A stretch of 64,000 bases of DNA from Ryuthela nishihirai (taxonomy: Eukaryota > Arthropoda > Arachnida > Araneae > Heptathelidae), in NCBI GenBank assembly GCA_038380435.1, contig JAWZYU010000058.1:1302001-1366000 (forward strand), read 5' to 3'. Both the position numbers and the translations under genes were made by a program. The notes under the pieces were generated by a model that worked only from the letters and a program-made list of their open reading frames with translations, had not been told where the DNA came from and ran no database searches. Every line of letters begins with the position of its first letter. Within the stretch, counting starts at the first letter, position 1. This document shows positions 35,120 through 46,639 of the stretch, one piece after another.

Positions 35120-35557
35120 GGCCATCCACTTGACAGATGGTAGCCTCCCATGAAGGCCATCCACTCGACAGATGGTAGCCTCCCACGAAGGCCATCCACT
35201 CGACAGATAGTAGCCTCCCATGAAGGCCATGTACTTGACAGATGGTAGCCTCCCATGAAGGCCATCCACTCGACAGATGGTAGCCTCGCACGAAAGCCAT
35301 CCACTCGACAGATGGTAGCCTCCCATGAAGGCCATCCACTCGACAGATGGTAGCCTCCCATGAAGGCCATCCACTCGACAGATGGTAGCCTCCCATGAAG
35401 GCCATCCACTCGACAGATGGTAGCCTCTCACGAAAGCCATCCACTCGACAGATGGTAGCCTCCCATGAAGGCCATCCACTCGACACATGGTAGCCCTCCC
35501 ATGAAGGCCATCCACTCGACAGATGGTAGCCTCCCATGATGGCCATCCACTCAACAG
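35120..35557. repeat. Minisatellite, 35-bp unit, about 12.5 copies
   Basis: The unit is ACAGATGGTAGCCTCCCATG followed by AAGGCCATCCACTCG. Twelve GTAGCC-containing units sit 35 bases apart, with one 36-base unit near 35490. Because 35 is not a multiple of 3, all three minus-strand frames stay open and give repetitive frames of 140-177 codons, which are by-products. The unit is a segment of SINE family B in reverse orientation, and a single-copy SINE B continuation lies at 35715-35983. Confidence 0.92.
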
Positions 35558-35625
35558 ACTGGATGATCAGTTAGATCTGATTTTATATCATTCATATTTA
35601 TTATACCATCTATCAAGTCTCATTC

Positions 35626-35681
35626 CATGCTCAAAGGTACCACAATGCAGCCTTTATTATATCATTTGGCATTTTTATGAT
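35626..35681 (+). repeat. 56-bp perfect inverted repeat, right arm
   Basis: It starts CATGCTCAAAGGTACC and mirrors 35039-35094 without mismatch by direct reading. Confidence 0.88.
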
Positions 35682-35689
35682 CCATCATG

Positions 35690-35983
35690 CATGATTACAA
35701 ATACCTCCCATGAAGGCCATCCACTCGACAGATGGTAGCCTCCCATGAACGCCATCCAGCGTGTTATTTAACATGCACAGAGCATGGCTCTCTTGCACAT
35801 TGGGCTACTGCTTTGTGTTCCATTGAATGGATGACCTTTCCAAACCCATCGGTGTACCTAACTGAAAGTAGGGTGGGATTTGCAGAGACAAATCTCAATG
35901 CTAGCCCAGATCAGACTCTAACCTGGGAACTGCAGATTACATAGCCTGGTGTGCTACCAATTGAATCACCTCCACCCCCATAT
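35690..35983 (-). mobile_element. SINE family B, reverse orientation, source of the minisatellite unit
   Basis: Plus-strand order is two minisatellite-like units, then GCCATCCAGCGTGTTATTTA, the SINE core, CCAAACCCATCGGTGT, and the tRNA-like head in reverse (CTAACCTGGGAACTGCAG, GTGCTACCAATTGAATCACC). The sequence is degraded but collinear with the reverse of 55590-55970. Confidence 0.75.
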
Positions 35984-37227
35984 ATGAAGAAAAAAGAAAA
36001 AAATACCAAAAGGAATAGGACATATTGGCATACAAGGTTCATGTTTTTTTATTTTTGTCACATCGTTAACTGAAGATTTGTTGTCTTTTTGTTTTTTGAA
36101 AATAATTGGTTTTTGTAGGAAATAAATCAGAGACAGTGCATTACATCCACTGAACCATTTCACTAATAATTGTAAAGAAACAATGAATGATATTCTGATA
36201 TTTTTCATAATTAGTATTGTCAGTCAATAATTTACAAGTACAAAGGTGTCTGAGATTTAACATACCAGTTGTGTGATCTTATGTTAGAGACATCAGAAAT
36301 TCTTAATCCCTGTTATACGAAGCAAAACGTGTTGAAGGGAATTGATTATCAGACCTTTGTCCAAATATTATTCCTATAGTCTGTAATAAATTTCCACTTG
36401 CAAAGCTGTGTCGACAGGCTTGCTGTGTGGAAATTAAACCTTTGCTCAAAATATTTTAATTTATTGTGAAAAGACTCGCAGTACATATTAGTACCTGTAT
36501 TTGCATGGGGGTAATGTCTATGAACATGCCACTTGGAAAGTAATGCGAGTGTTGACTACTTTTCCGCTGTGAAACCAGAATAATTATAAAAAGAGAGAAA
36601 AGAAATTTAATTTACAGATAATGCTGTTGCAACACATAATGAACCATGCATGACTACAAATATTTAGAAACACATTCGTTAAAGAATAGGCAAGCCAATT
36701 TTACATTAGCATTTCAATTAAAGGTCACTGATACAGAATATTTGGTAGAAATGAAAACAAAAATTACTATTAGGTACAGAATACTTGGTATTAAAGAAAA
36801 AAAAAGTACTAGATACAGAGTACTTGATATTAATGGGGGGGGGGGGGAATTGCTACTATGCGAAAAAACACAAAAACGGAAGTATTCAACGCGGTACTTC
36901 TGCAGTGTAAATCGCTCATCTCACTAGATGATATGATTATTATATTTATACATTAGATATTAACGCATTACTGCTGGCGTTTCCAACCTTTTGACTTCCC
37001 TGGGCCACATGGAGTGAAGAAGAATTGTTTTGGGCCGCTCATAAATATATAATATAGTTAACGTATATGAATAATAAAATTCCATTTATTTTCTTGTTTT
37101 TTATTATAAAATAAAAAAGGGGCAACATAAAACTAATGGGATATCAAAAACTCGCTGAAAATCACAATTATATTGAAAGCTTATGTCGTAAACTTTACGA
37201 TTTTGTGGGCAGCATTACTAGCAGCAT
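35984..37227. other. No gene recognised; small 45-bp tandem repeat
   Basis: Around 36729-36830, GATACAGAATATTTGGTA-type blocks occur three times at about 45-base spacing and end in a G-run. At 36980-37020 the line CCAACCTTTTGACTT and GGGCC resembles the end of hAT-type repeats, but no second end was found. No coding feature is supported. Confidence 0.3.
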
Positions 37228-39738
37228 TACTACCCTTGTTCTTGGTTCCTTCAATGCCAAAGTTGGTATGACCCTGACCTTCGGGGAGGAGTAATAAGCC
37301 CTTTTAGTATTGGTAGCTGCAAATGGCAATGGGCAACGTCTCCTACAGGTAAGTAAACTCAATGGTTTCAGAATAACTAACACATATTACAAACACCGCG
37401 ACATACATAAATACACATGGGTTTCACCTGATGGGCTGAATAGGAATTTGATTGATTATATATTAATTAACAGCAAATGGGCTAGTTCTGTTAGGAATAC
37501 CAGGGCATATAGGGGAGCTGAAATTGGATCTGACCATTATCTTGTTAAAAGTGTCTTGCAAATTAAACTTAAAAAGTGTTGTGCTAAGGATAAAAAATTT
37601 ACTTTTAATACTGAAGCTCTGAAAGATCCAGTTATAGCTAAAGCTTACCATGATAGATTACTTAGTCATTATGACAGTCATGGTATGCTTACTACTGAAG
37701 TTGAGGAAGAATGGGATCATTTTAAACAGGATTTCTTGGACACTAACAGTACTCTATTAGGAAAAAAGGAGCAGAAGAGCCAGAATTATCTGAGTCATAA
37801 GGCACTTGAGCATATTTCGGAAAGAAAGAACTGCAGGAATGTCTTTAATCAATACCCTACTAGTCCTAATAGAAAGCATTACAGAGAACGTAATAAACGT
37901 GTAAAAGATCAGTTAGCTGCTGATAAGAATCTTTGGCTTGATGGTTTGGCTGACAAAGCCGAGGAAGCAGTTAGACAGCACAACAGCAGAGAGCTGTACC
38001 AGATAGTTAATGTTTTGTGTGGTAGAAAACGGACAGGTATACAGGGATTGAAGGATAAACAAGGTAAGGTTATAGAAGGTGAGGATTCTGTCATGGCTAG
38101 GTGGGCTGAGCATTTCAGTGATGTTCTAAACAATGCAGTTAGTTCTATTTCCATTGTTTGCAATGATGATAGATGCATTGGTGCCTTTAATGTTGGCCCT
38201 ATAACACAATCTGAAGTTATTTTGGCTGTTTCTAAACTTAAACTTCATAAATCCCCAGGGGTAGATGAAATTAATACAGAAATGCTTAGAGCTGGAAATG
38301 TTTCGGTTACCACTTGGATGACTGAAATTCTGAATATCTTTTATGATAAAGGCATGGTTCCTAAGGATTTTACCAGAGCTATTGTTATCCCTATTTTCAA
38401 AAAAGGTGATCGCAGTTCTTGTGATAACTATAGGGGTATCAGCCAACTCTCTGTTCCAGGTAAAGTTCTTTCCATGATTGTGCTTAATAGAATTAAGAAT
38501 CTGGTTGACAGTCAATTGCGTGATGAGCAATGTGGATTTAGAAGTGGTAGGGGATGTGTGGATGAGATATTTTCACTTAGGCAGATTCTTGAGAAATGTT
38601 TAGAGTTTCAGAAACTTTTGGTTGCTAGCTTTGTTGATTTCAAAAAGGCTTTCGACTCTGTTGATCGTCATAATTTGTGGTTGATTGTGAAATCATATGG
38701 TATACCAGACAAGTTAGGTAACATAATGAAGGCTCTCTATAATAACACTGAGTCGTGTGTGAGAGTTGGTATGGCTTGTAGCAATTGGTTTAGCATTACT
38801 TCTGGTGTTCGACAAGGGTGCATTTTGTCTCTTTTTCTCTTTAGCATGGTTATTGATTATGTTATGCGAAATTCACTTCAAGGGAAAGATTTTGGCCTTA
38901 AATGGGCTGGAGATACGAAAATTTCTGATTTAGGTTATCCTGATGATTTAGCCCTTCTGGCAAATGACGTTGATGAGATGAACTCTTTCATTCGAGCTGT
39001 TGATGAGACTGGTAGTAGAGTAGGTTTGGTTATAAACAGAGAGAAAACTAAAGTGATGAAAATTGGTCAGGCAGGCTGTGATTCAGTTAATCTGAATGGT
39101 TGCAGTCTTCAGCAGGTGTCACAGTTTAATTATCTTGGGAGCTATGTAACAGATAATGGTGATGTGCGGCATGAGATTAACAGACGAATAGGGATTGCTG
39201 CCGGGACTTTTAAGAATCTATGGAGATTGTGGAGAAATAGGCGTATACACCTAAAGACTAAAATTAGACTGTATAATAGTTTGGTTTTTTCTAGGGTTAG
39301 TTATGGTAGTGAAACTTGGACACTTTGTAAACGAGATAACAGGAAACTAGATGCTTTTGATCCCAGATGCTTACGTAGTATCTTGGGCATTAGGTGGTTC
39401 AACTTTGTAACTAATGATGAGGTTAGACAAATGAGTTTGCAACCTCCTTTAAGCAGCATATTGTGCAGAAAGAGACTCCGTTGGTTTGGCCATGTTGCAC
39501 CAATGAGTAATTATAGATTGGCTAATAGGGTTATGAACAGTGTGCGTAAAGGCCTGAGAAAGAAGGGGAGACCTAGGATGCAGTGGGCAGACAATGTCAA
39601 ACAGGACCTTGTTAGAATTGGTGTGCAGTGGCCAGATGCAGTAGATGTAGTTCAGGATAGACTTGCTTGGAGAACTAAATTGCACGGTCTGGTTTGACCT
39701 CCGTAGCCCATGACTGCTTGAGGATGATGATGATGATG
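37228..39738 (+). mobile_element. RTE copy g, 5'-truncated, with (GAT)n tail
   Basis: It begins inside the endonuclease domain (CCCTTGTTCTTGGT, the LVLG strand) and ends GACTGCTTGAGGATGATGAT at 39738. Copy h lies 57 bases downstream in the same orientation. Its right flank (39739-39795) matches 59051-59111, which shows it was inserted in the duplicated histone-side sequence. Confidence 0.9.
37310..39697 (+). CDS. RTE linker-reverse transcriptase ORF, 795 codons, mutated active site
   Basis: The frame starts after a one-base insertion near 37320 that separates it from the endonuclease strand LVLGSFNAKVG. It contains NGNGQRLLQVSKLNGFR, SDHYLVKSV (end of the endonuclease), the linker, RT motifs FKKGDRSSCDNYRGIS, DFKKAFDSVDRHN and SGVRQGCIL, and the catalytic box as YPDD instead of YADD. 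The C-terminal FGHVAPMSNYRLANRV region follows. It stops at GLV, just short of the usual GLVGPP end. The Ala-to-Pro change in the catalytic box and the missing endonuclease argue that it is inactive, although the frame is open. Confidence 0.88.
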   Translation: MVAANGNGQRLLQVSKLNGFRITNTYYKHRDIHKYTWVSPDGLNRNLIDYILINSKWASSVRNTRAYRGAEIGSDHYLVKSVLQIKLKKCCAKDKKFTFNTEALKDPVIAKAYHDRLLSHYDSHGMLTTEVEEEWDHFKQDFLDTNSTLLGKKEQKSQNYLSHKALEHISERKNCRNVFNQYPTSPNRKHYRERNKRVKDQLAADKNLWLDGLADKAEEAVRQHNSRELYQIVNVLCGRKRTGIQGLKDKQGKVIEGEDSVMARWAEHFSDVLNNAVSSISIVCNDDRCIGAFNVGPITQSEVILAVSKLKLHKSPGVDEINTEMLRAGNVSVTTWMTEILNIFYDKGMVPKDFTRAIVIPIFKKGDRSSCDNYRGISQLSVPGKVLSMIVLNRIKNLVDSQLRDEQCGFRSGRGCVDEIFSLRQILEKCLEFQKLLVASFVDFKKAFDSVDRHNLWLIVKSYGIPDKLGNIMKALYNNTESCVRVGMACSNWFSITSGVRQGCILSLFLFSMVIDYVMRNSLQGKDFGLKWAGDTKISDLGYPDDLALLANDVDEMNSFIRAVDETGSRVGLVINREKTKVMKIGQAGCDSVNLNGCSLQQVSQFNYLGSYVTDNGDVRHEINRRIGIAAGTFKNLWRLWRNRRIHLKTKIRLYNSLVFSRVSYGSETWTLCKRDNRKLDAFDPRCLRSILGIRWFNFVTNDEVRQMSLQPPLSSILCRKRLRWFGHVAPMSNYRLANRVMNSVRKGLRKKGRPRMQWADNVKQDLVRIGVQWPDAVDVVQDRLAWRTKLHGLV

Positions 39739-39784
39739 AATCCTAAAATATTAACTGGTAGTTATTTCTTTTTTTAATTTTGGT

Positions 39785-39795
39785 AAATATTTTTA
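39785..39795 (+). repeat. Target-site duplication of RTE copy h, left
   Basis: AAATATTTTTA here equals 43458-43468. Confidence 0.88.
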
Positions 39796-42700
39796 GGCCT
39801 GTAAATGGTAGCTAGGCGTAAACTGGAAGGAGAGCTGTGTACCAATCCCTAGTGATGATGCACAGAACCGGCCAGGTCTAGCACCTAATGTCCGACCCCA
39901 CCTTCTCGTGGTGCAGGCCGTTAGTATCTGTCAAAAGCGATACTCTCTTTTGGAAGGGAACGGAAGGGGAGGGCTGCCAGTTCAGTATGGCCTGCTGATC
40001 TGGTCATCTACGGCCACTTTTTTCTTTTTTTTCAACCCTGCTGAGGAGTGGTCAACTTCACAGGGTCCTGGTGCTGACCATTTATACCTACTATACTGGA
40101 CTTGTTTATGGATTTGAGCTTGATTATGGATCCTGGACTTGCTGCACTGGTGGGCCTCTGTTGTGGGAGAGTCTGCCGCTGTGTTTTCTGTTTGCTTCTG
40201 GGTTGCCAGCTCTAAGTGAACAGAGGCATGGGATACCTTATATCAGCTGGTGGATAATCCTAATCAGAAGCCATCGCAGGTACCTGAACCTTACTTTGCT
40301 AGTTGGGCATCGTCAAGCCTAAACTGGAGTAATGCGTCTCAGGCAGGCCATGTGGCTCTTGAAAAAGTCCACTTGAAAAGGTGGTGCCTGAAGTTCCTAC
40401 CAGCATCGGTGACTTCAGCCTTTAGCGGAGGAGGAACGGGTCTTTGCCCCATGCCTGCGATCAGGGGGCTGTTTGATATTGTTGGCCCTACCAATCTCAA
40501 TAAACCTAATTTCTTTAAAAATCCTACTAATCATTTTCTTTCTGCAGGAACGTGGAACGTGAGGACATTACATAGAGATTATTCTCTTGATGTCCTCATG
40601 CAGGAATTCCAGCGCTATAACCTAGATATTCTAGGCTTGCAAGAGACCAGATGGACAGGTAAAGGTGAGATACTTAAAAATAACTTTAAATTTCTCTTTA
40701 CAGGGAGGGAGGATGGAAAGCATCACCAAGGCGTGGGTCTGCTGCTCAGCAGACATGCTAGTGATGCTCTTCTAGGATATGAGTGCATTAATGAAAGGTT
40801 TCTTACAGCAAAATTTCAGACAAGCATTAAAAACTTGAATGTTATCTGCTGTTATGCCCCCACTGAGGATTCTGATGAGGATGAGAAGGATAGGTTTTAC
40901 GGACAACTTCAGGACATTTTGAATTCTGTCAAGAAAGGAGATCTTACCCTTGTTCTTGGTGACTTCAATGCCAAAGTTGGTACCGACTCTGACCTTTGGG
41001 GAGGAGTAATAAGTCCTTTTGGTATTGGTAGCTGCAATGGCAATGGGCAACGTCTCCTACAGGTAAGTAAACTCAATGGTTTCAGAATAACTAACACATA
41101 TTACAAACACCGCGACATACATAAATACACATGGGTTTCACGTGATGGGCTGCATAGGAATATGATTGATTATATATTAATTAACAGCAAATGGGCTAGT
41201 TCTGTTAGAAATACCAGGGCATATAGGGGAGCTGAAATTGGATCTGACCATTACCTTGTCAAAAGTGTCTTGCAACTTAAACTTAAAAAGTGTTGTGCTA
41301 GAGTTAAAAAATTTACCTTTAATACTGAAGCTCTGAATGACCCAGTTATAGCTAAAGCTTACCATGATAGGTTACTTAGTCATTATGACGGTCATGGTTT
41401 GCTTAATACTGAAGTTGAGGAAGAATGGGGCCATTTTAAACAGGCTTTTTTGGAAACTAACAGTACTCTTTTAGGGAAAAAGGAGCAGAGGAGGCAGAAT
41501 TATTTAAGTGACAAGGCAATTGAGCTTATTTCAGAAAGAAGGAATTGAAGGAATGTCCTTAATCAGTACCCTACTAGTCCTAATAGAAAAGATTACAAAG
41601 AGCTTAATAAACGTGTAAAGGATCAGTTAGCTACTGATAAAAATCTTTGGCTTGATAGCTTGGCTGACAAAGCTGAGGAAGCGGTTAGGCAGCACAACAG
41701 CAGAGAGCTGTACCAGATAGTTAATGTTTTATGTGGTAGAAAACGGACAGGCATACAGGGATTGAAGGATAAACAAGGTAAGGTTATAGAAGGTGAGGAT
41801 TCTCTCATGGCTAGGTGGGCTGAGCATTTCAGTGATGTTCTAAACAATGTGGTTAGTTCTACTCCCATTGTTTGTAATGATGATAGATGCATTGGCAGCT
41901 TTAATGTTGGCCCTATAACACAATCTGAAGTTAGTTTGGCTATCTCTAAACTGAAACTTCATAAATCCCCAGGGGTAGATGAAATTACTACAGAAATGCT
42001 CAGAGCTGGGAATGTTTTGGTTTTCACTTGGATGACTGAAATTTTTAATAACTTTTATGATAAAGGCATGGTTCCTAAAGATTTTACCAGAGCTATTATT
42101 ATCCCTATTTTCAAAAAAGGTGATCGCAGTTCTTGTGATAACTATAGGGGTATCAGCCTACTCTCTGTTCCAGGTAAAGTTCTTTCCATGATTGTGCTTA
42201 ATAGAATTAAGAATCTGGTTGACAGGCAATTGCGTGATGAGCAATGTGGATTCAGAAGTGGTAGGGGATGTGTAGATCAGATATTTTCACTTAGGCAGAT
42301 TCTTGAGAAATGTTTAGAGTTTCAGAAACCTTTGGTTGCTAGCTTTGTTGATTTCAAAAAGACTTTCGACTCTGTTGATCGTCATAATTTGTGGTTGATT
42401 GTGAGATCATATGGTATACCAGACAAGTTAGTTAACATAATGAAAGCTCTCTATAATAACACTGAGTCATGTGTGAGAGTTGGTAAGTCTTGTTGCAATT
42501 GGTTTAGCATTACTTTTGGTGTTCGACAAGGGTGCATTTTGTCTCCTTTTCTCTTTAGTTTGGTTGTTGATTATGTTATGCGAAATTCACTTCAAGGGAA
42601 AGCTTTTGGCCTTAAATGGGCTGGAGATACGAAAATTTCTGATTTAGATTATGCTGATGATTTAGCCCTTTTGGCAAATGATGTTGATGTGATGAACTCT

Positions 42701-43457
42701 TTCATTCGAGCTGTTGAAGAGACTGGTAGTAGAGTAGGTTTGGTTATAAACAGAGAGAAAACTAAAGTGATGAAAATTGGTCAGGCAGGTTGTGATTCAG
42801 TTAATCTGAATGGTTGCAGTCTTGAGCAGGTGTCACAGTTTAATTTTCTTGGGAGCTATGTAACTGATACTGGTGATGTGCGGCATGAGATTAACAGACG
42901 AATAGGTATTGCTGCCGGGACTTTTAAGAATCTATGGAGATTGTGGAGAAATAGGCGTATACACCTAAAGACAAAAATTAGACTGTGTAATAGTTTGGTT
43001 CTTTCTAGGGTTAGTTATGGTAGTGAAACTTGGACGCTGTGTAAACAAGATAACAGGAAACTAGATGCTTTTGATTCTAGATGCTTACGCAGTATCTTGG
43101 GTATTAGGTGGTTTAACTTTGTAACTAATGATGAGGTTAGGCAAAGGAGTCTGCAACCTCCTTTAAGCAGCATATTGTGCAGAGAGAGACTCCGCTGGTT
43201 TGGCCATGTTGCCCGTATGGATAATTATAGATTGGCGAATAGGGTTATGAACAGTGTGCCTAGAGGCTTCAGAAGGAGGGGGAGACCTAGGATGCGGTGG
43301 GCAGACAATGTCAAACAGGACCTTGTTAGAATTGGTGTGCAGTGGCCGGATGCAGCAGATGTAGCTCAGGACAGATATGCTTGGAGAAGTAAACTGCGTG
43401 GTCTGGTTGGACCTCCGTGCCCATGGCTGCTTGAGGATGATGATGATGATGATGATG
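39796..43457 (+). mobile_element. RTE copy h, full-length reference copy (3,662 bp)
   Basis: It is bounded by an 11-base target duplication. A 5' UTR of about 450 bases (39796-40249) is followed by one long ORF and a short 3' end, GCCCATGGCTGCTTGAGG, then (GAT)n. RTE-clade elements are known for a single ORF and short tandem 3' repeats in place of poly(A), which fits. The empty target site is visible in the paralogous locus at 59100-59115. Confidence 0.95.
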
Positions 43458-43471
43458 AAATATTTTTATAA
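40250..43471 (+). CDS. RTE endonuclease-reverse transcriptase polyprotein, one internal stop
   Basis: A single 1,074-codon frame interrupted only by TGA at codon 433 (41546-41548), where other copies have a Cys codon. Residues about 97-345 form an AP-like endonuclease: WNVRT (Asn103), LQETRW (Glu132), VLGDFNAKVG (Asp238, Asn240), GSDH (Asp333, His334). Residues about 590-850 are the RT: FKKGDRSSCDNYRGIS, VDFKKTFDSVD, GVRQGCILSPFLF and catalytic YADD at 801-804. The C-terminus has RWFGHVARMDNYR and GRPRMRWADNVKQDL. Two bases are lost near the usual GLVGPP stop, so the frame reads through the (GAT)n tail as poly-Asp and ends in flanking DNA. The product would nick target DNA and copy RNA by target-primed reverse transcription. 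Confidence 0.92.
43458..43468 (+). repeat. Target-site duplication of RTE copy h, right
   Basis: AAATATTTTTA repeats 39785-39795 immediately after the (GAT)n tail. Confidence 0.88.
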
Positions 43472-44532
43472 TATTCTGAAATATTTAAATAAAAATCTTA
43501 ATAAGTAAATTGTTTTGAATGTTATTAAAATAAAATACTTTAACTTATCTTAAACCAATGAAAGGAATTTCTTGTTTAGGCATATTTATTTTCGCTCTTT
43601 TTGTTGAAGGCTATCCAGACAGGTAGCTTTCATAGTACGCGTTTCCCTGTGGTGTCCAACTAGAAATTCCTAGATGGAGGCTAGGTGTGAATGTCTTACG
43701 TATGTCACAGGCAACTTTGTCCTTAGGGGTAAAGTACGCTTTTTCCTGTGTTCCCAAAGGACAACCCTGTGGTTTAATCTAAGGCTTCTATTACACATTT
43801 CGCTGTACTGTACATTACCTCTTCTTAGCTCTGAACAATGCGTTTCCGTGTAGTGCATAAATTATATTTTTATCGCCCAGTTGACATTGCTTTAGGTCGT
43901 TACGTCACCCTATCTGCTCGATACATCTGTTGTGAATATCAAACGTTGGTTTTCAACTTCGTTCATGATAATGGGCAAATAGATCTGAAAGCCTGTACAT
44001 AAAAGCACTGCCTTTTGATTATTTACGATATAGAAATATTTCTACGAATACTGTAACGACAAATAGCAAAATGAAGAAATCAAAAATTAAGCAAAGAATT
44101 TTTTCCTCCGACAACAATTAGTTCTACTTAGCGAGCTTTACAAAATCCGAGCCGAAATGAAAGCGGTCGTTAGTGGTCGACAGCGACAAATAGCGTTTAA
44201 CTATAAAATTTATATCCCATAATCAGAATAATGTGCTGTATAGTAAGCTCTTGGTTGAAATTTCGTAACTCTCATGCTAAAAAGTGGAAAACTAGATTAC
44301 CTCTACTGTAAATTAATTATTTATTACAAAGTTACTTACCTGAAGGAATTTATAAACGAACCACAAACACTTTATGAATATTATTAAACTTGATTCACCT
44401 GATATTTTTTCGAGCAGCAGAATGGTGGTTTAGAGAAGGACATACGGAATACAGTCCGTGTGTATTTTTTAATCGCATAGACCTTTGCCAATGGTTGCTT
44501 ATTACACTGTAATGTGTTCCCGGTACGCAAAG
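43469..44532 (+). repeat. Duplicated segment, copy A of 59112-60170
   Basis: This 1.06-kb stretch aligns collinearly with 59112-60170 with scattered substitutions and small indels (for example GAAGGCTATCCAGRCAGGT and CGTTTCCCTGTGGTGTCCA). No protein-coding frame is shared. Within it, about 44150-44420 in reverse complement resembles 58030-58310, including an identical CAGGTAAGTAACTTTGTA splice-donor-like stretch. Confidence 0.88.
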
Positions 44533-44599
44533 CTCTGAAAATCTCAAAAAAAAAAAATCTCAAATTATATCAATTTTTTGCCATATCCATACGCTAACG

Positions 44600-44995
44600 C
44601 TATTCGCCAATCTATAATTATTCATACGCGCAACATGGCCAAACCAACGGAGTCTCTCTCTGCACAATATGCTGCTTAAAGGAGGTTGCAAACTCCTTTG
44701 CCTAACCTCATCATTAGTTACAAAGTTGAACCACCTAATGCCCAAGATACTGCATAAGCATCTGGAATCAAAAGCATCTAGTTTCCTGTTATCCTGTTTA
44801 CAAAGTGTCCAAGTTTCACTACCATAACTAACCCCAGAAAGAACCAAACTATTATACTGTCTAATTTTAGTCTTTAGGTGTATACGCCTATTTCTCCACA
44901 CTCTCCATAGATTCTTAAAAGTCCCGGCAGCAATCCCTATTCGTCTGTTAATCTCATGCCGCACATCACCATATCTGTTACATAGCTCCCAATAT
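44600..44995 (-). pseudogene. RTE fragment, copy i (C-terminal region)
   Basis: The minus-strand translation reads RHEINRRIGIAAGTFKNLWR, RFFGHVARMNNYRLAN-type sequence and VSYGSETWTLCKQDNRKLDA. It is truncated at both sides and has no (GAT)n tail. The 134-codon frame is only part of the RTE protein. Confidence 0.85.
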
Positions 44996-46460
44996 AACTA
45001 TTGAAATTCTGACATTTGGAAACACTACATCAGTTATTCAACATATGGTTCACAAATCTTAACTCATTACCAATGAGACTTTATTATCTAATTTATATCT
45101 TTCTATTTCTTCTATCTCCTAAAACCTTTCTCTTTCACTATGTATACATACATCACCACGACTCATGAAGTGGTGTTTTCAAATTTAGCTTAAAAGAATT
45201 TAGATTTCACTAAGGAAATATTTGGTTAAAATATATCTATAACTTCACCAATGTGATGTCCACTACAAACAATAATTACCACCACCATCTTTTTCCCTTT
45301 TACATATCCCTAACAGTATTCTTCATACGTCACAGAGTCATATCTGAGACACTAATACTCATGTAAAAAGAAAACGAAACAGTTTGGTTTCGTATAAATG
45401 TCAAGTGTGAGTATCATTCCCGAATGCACGCAACAAAAATTGCTACTGATTGAAACTGCAACAGTTTTATATTTACATGTAGGTGCACAGAGGTAACTTC
45501 AATCCAAAGAAATTTACGTCATTCAAAACTTATAGATTCTGTTAAGTGTTTTAGTATTCCAAAATTTCAATGCTATGTAGTGTGAAAACCCAAAGAATAA
45601 TATCAGGTGTACTAATCAATGTATTACCATTCAGCACATAATTTTGTTTCTCATTATACATGTTACATTCTACTAAACAACATGTGATCGTACTCGGATG
45701 GATTACAAGAACTATAAACATTCCTAAAATAACGAAGAAAAAAGAAAAACACTAGTCTCGGATGAATGTGAACAGTGCACGACCAATGACTACATTACCA
45801 AACAAGTAGCATTTCTGCTTCGTAACAGACATGTCATATATTTCCAGAATGGTTTAGAAGACACCCGAAATAATTTCCCTTCTCATATCCTTTCCACTAT
45901 TCTCAAATCCTCCCACTCCCATTACAGTCCATTTCCAACTGCACGAACGCGCACACACACACGCAAACACACATATATATGCATGTTGCTGTTTATGAAT
46001 AGTTTTCTGTATTTCAAAAATGTAGTTTCATAGAGAACATAACATAAACGAAGAGAAAAATTAGGGTTCTAATTTATCTACTACACTTATAAAAGTAATG
46101 TAGGTATGAGAAAACCGTTCACCACGTATGTTAGTGACATTTTATTTAACGCTGTACATATCTTAAAATACGACCCTGAATTAATAGATTCGAAGCGTAT
46201 CTGTCATGGTATGTATTTAGAAAAATTTTATATACCATTTTATTATTTAGTACTTAATTAGAGTGACTGTAATTGGTGGTATGTCGAATTGCAGGAGTGT
46301 GCAGTACGCACTGTTTTCAGAAAAGTAGCCTTTTGTTTTTGGAACACAGTCTCCCTTTTTCTTATTCAAATAGAACTACGACATATAGAAATATCAAGCT
46401 TTTCATTTAAATTATTCAACAATAATAACACACTGGGAAAAATTTATAAAGTAGTCTAAG
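44996..46460. other. No gene recognised; upstream of histone H1
   Basis: A/T-rich sequence without long open frames. A short (CA)n run lies near 45950. The second histone copy lacks this segment entirely. Confidence 0.35.
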
Positions 46461-46639
46461 AAACACAAATTACAGGTGAGAAACGAACACAACCGAAATT
46501 GCATGTTGCAGCTCACTGAGAGGTCCGATTGAGAAGTTTGAGACTTCGCGAAAAAGCCGCTTTCCTTCCATCATTCTGTTGTGAAAGCTAAACTTTACGT
46601 GTAACGTTTGTACGGAAGCTCTAAAACGAATTCACAGCA
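46461..46639 (+). promoter_or_regulatory. Histone H1 promoter region
   Basis: AAACACA at 46461-46467 equals the H1-specific box (knowledge). GCTCACTGAGAGGTCCG at 46511-46527 is shared with the H2B upstream region (52750-52766) with one mismatch. An initiator-like TCATTCTG lies at about 46571. No clear TATA box is seen, as in other arthropod H1 genes. The start codon at 46640 has AGCA upstream. Confidence 0.5.

Noticed and set aside
35021..35554. Minus-strand open frames of 140-177 codons with repeated GWPSWEATICRVD
   Set aside because: They are reading frames through a 35-bp minisatellite; all three frames stay open because the unit lacks stops. No gene signals.
35120..35557. Regular short repeats that could suggest a CRISPR array
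   Set aside because: Units are contiguous without unique spacers and the sequence is eukaryotic. It is a SINE-derived minisatellite.
36980..37020. Sequence resembling a hAT transposon end (CCAACCTTTTGACTT and GGGCC)
   Set aside because: No matching second end, target duplication or transposase was found.
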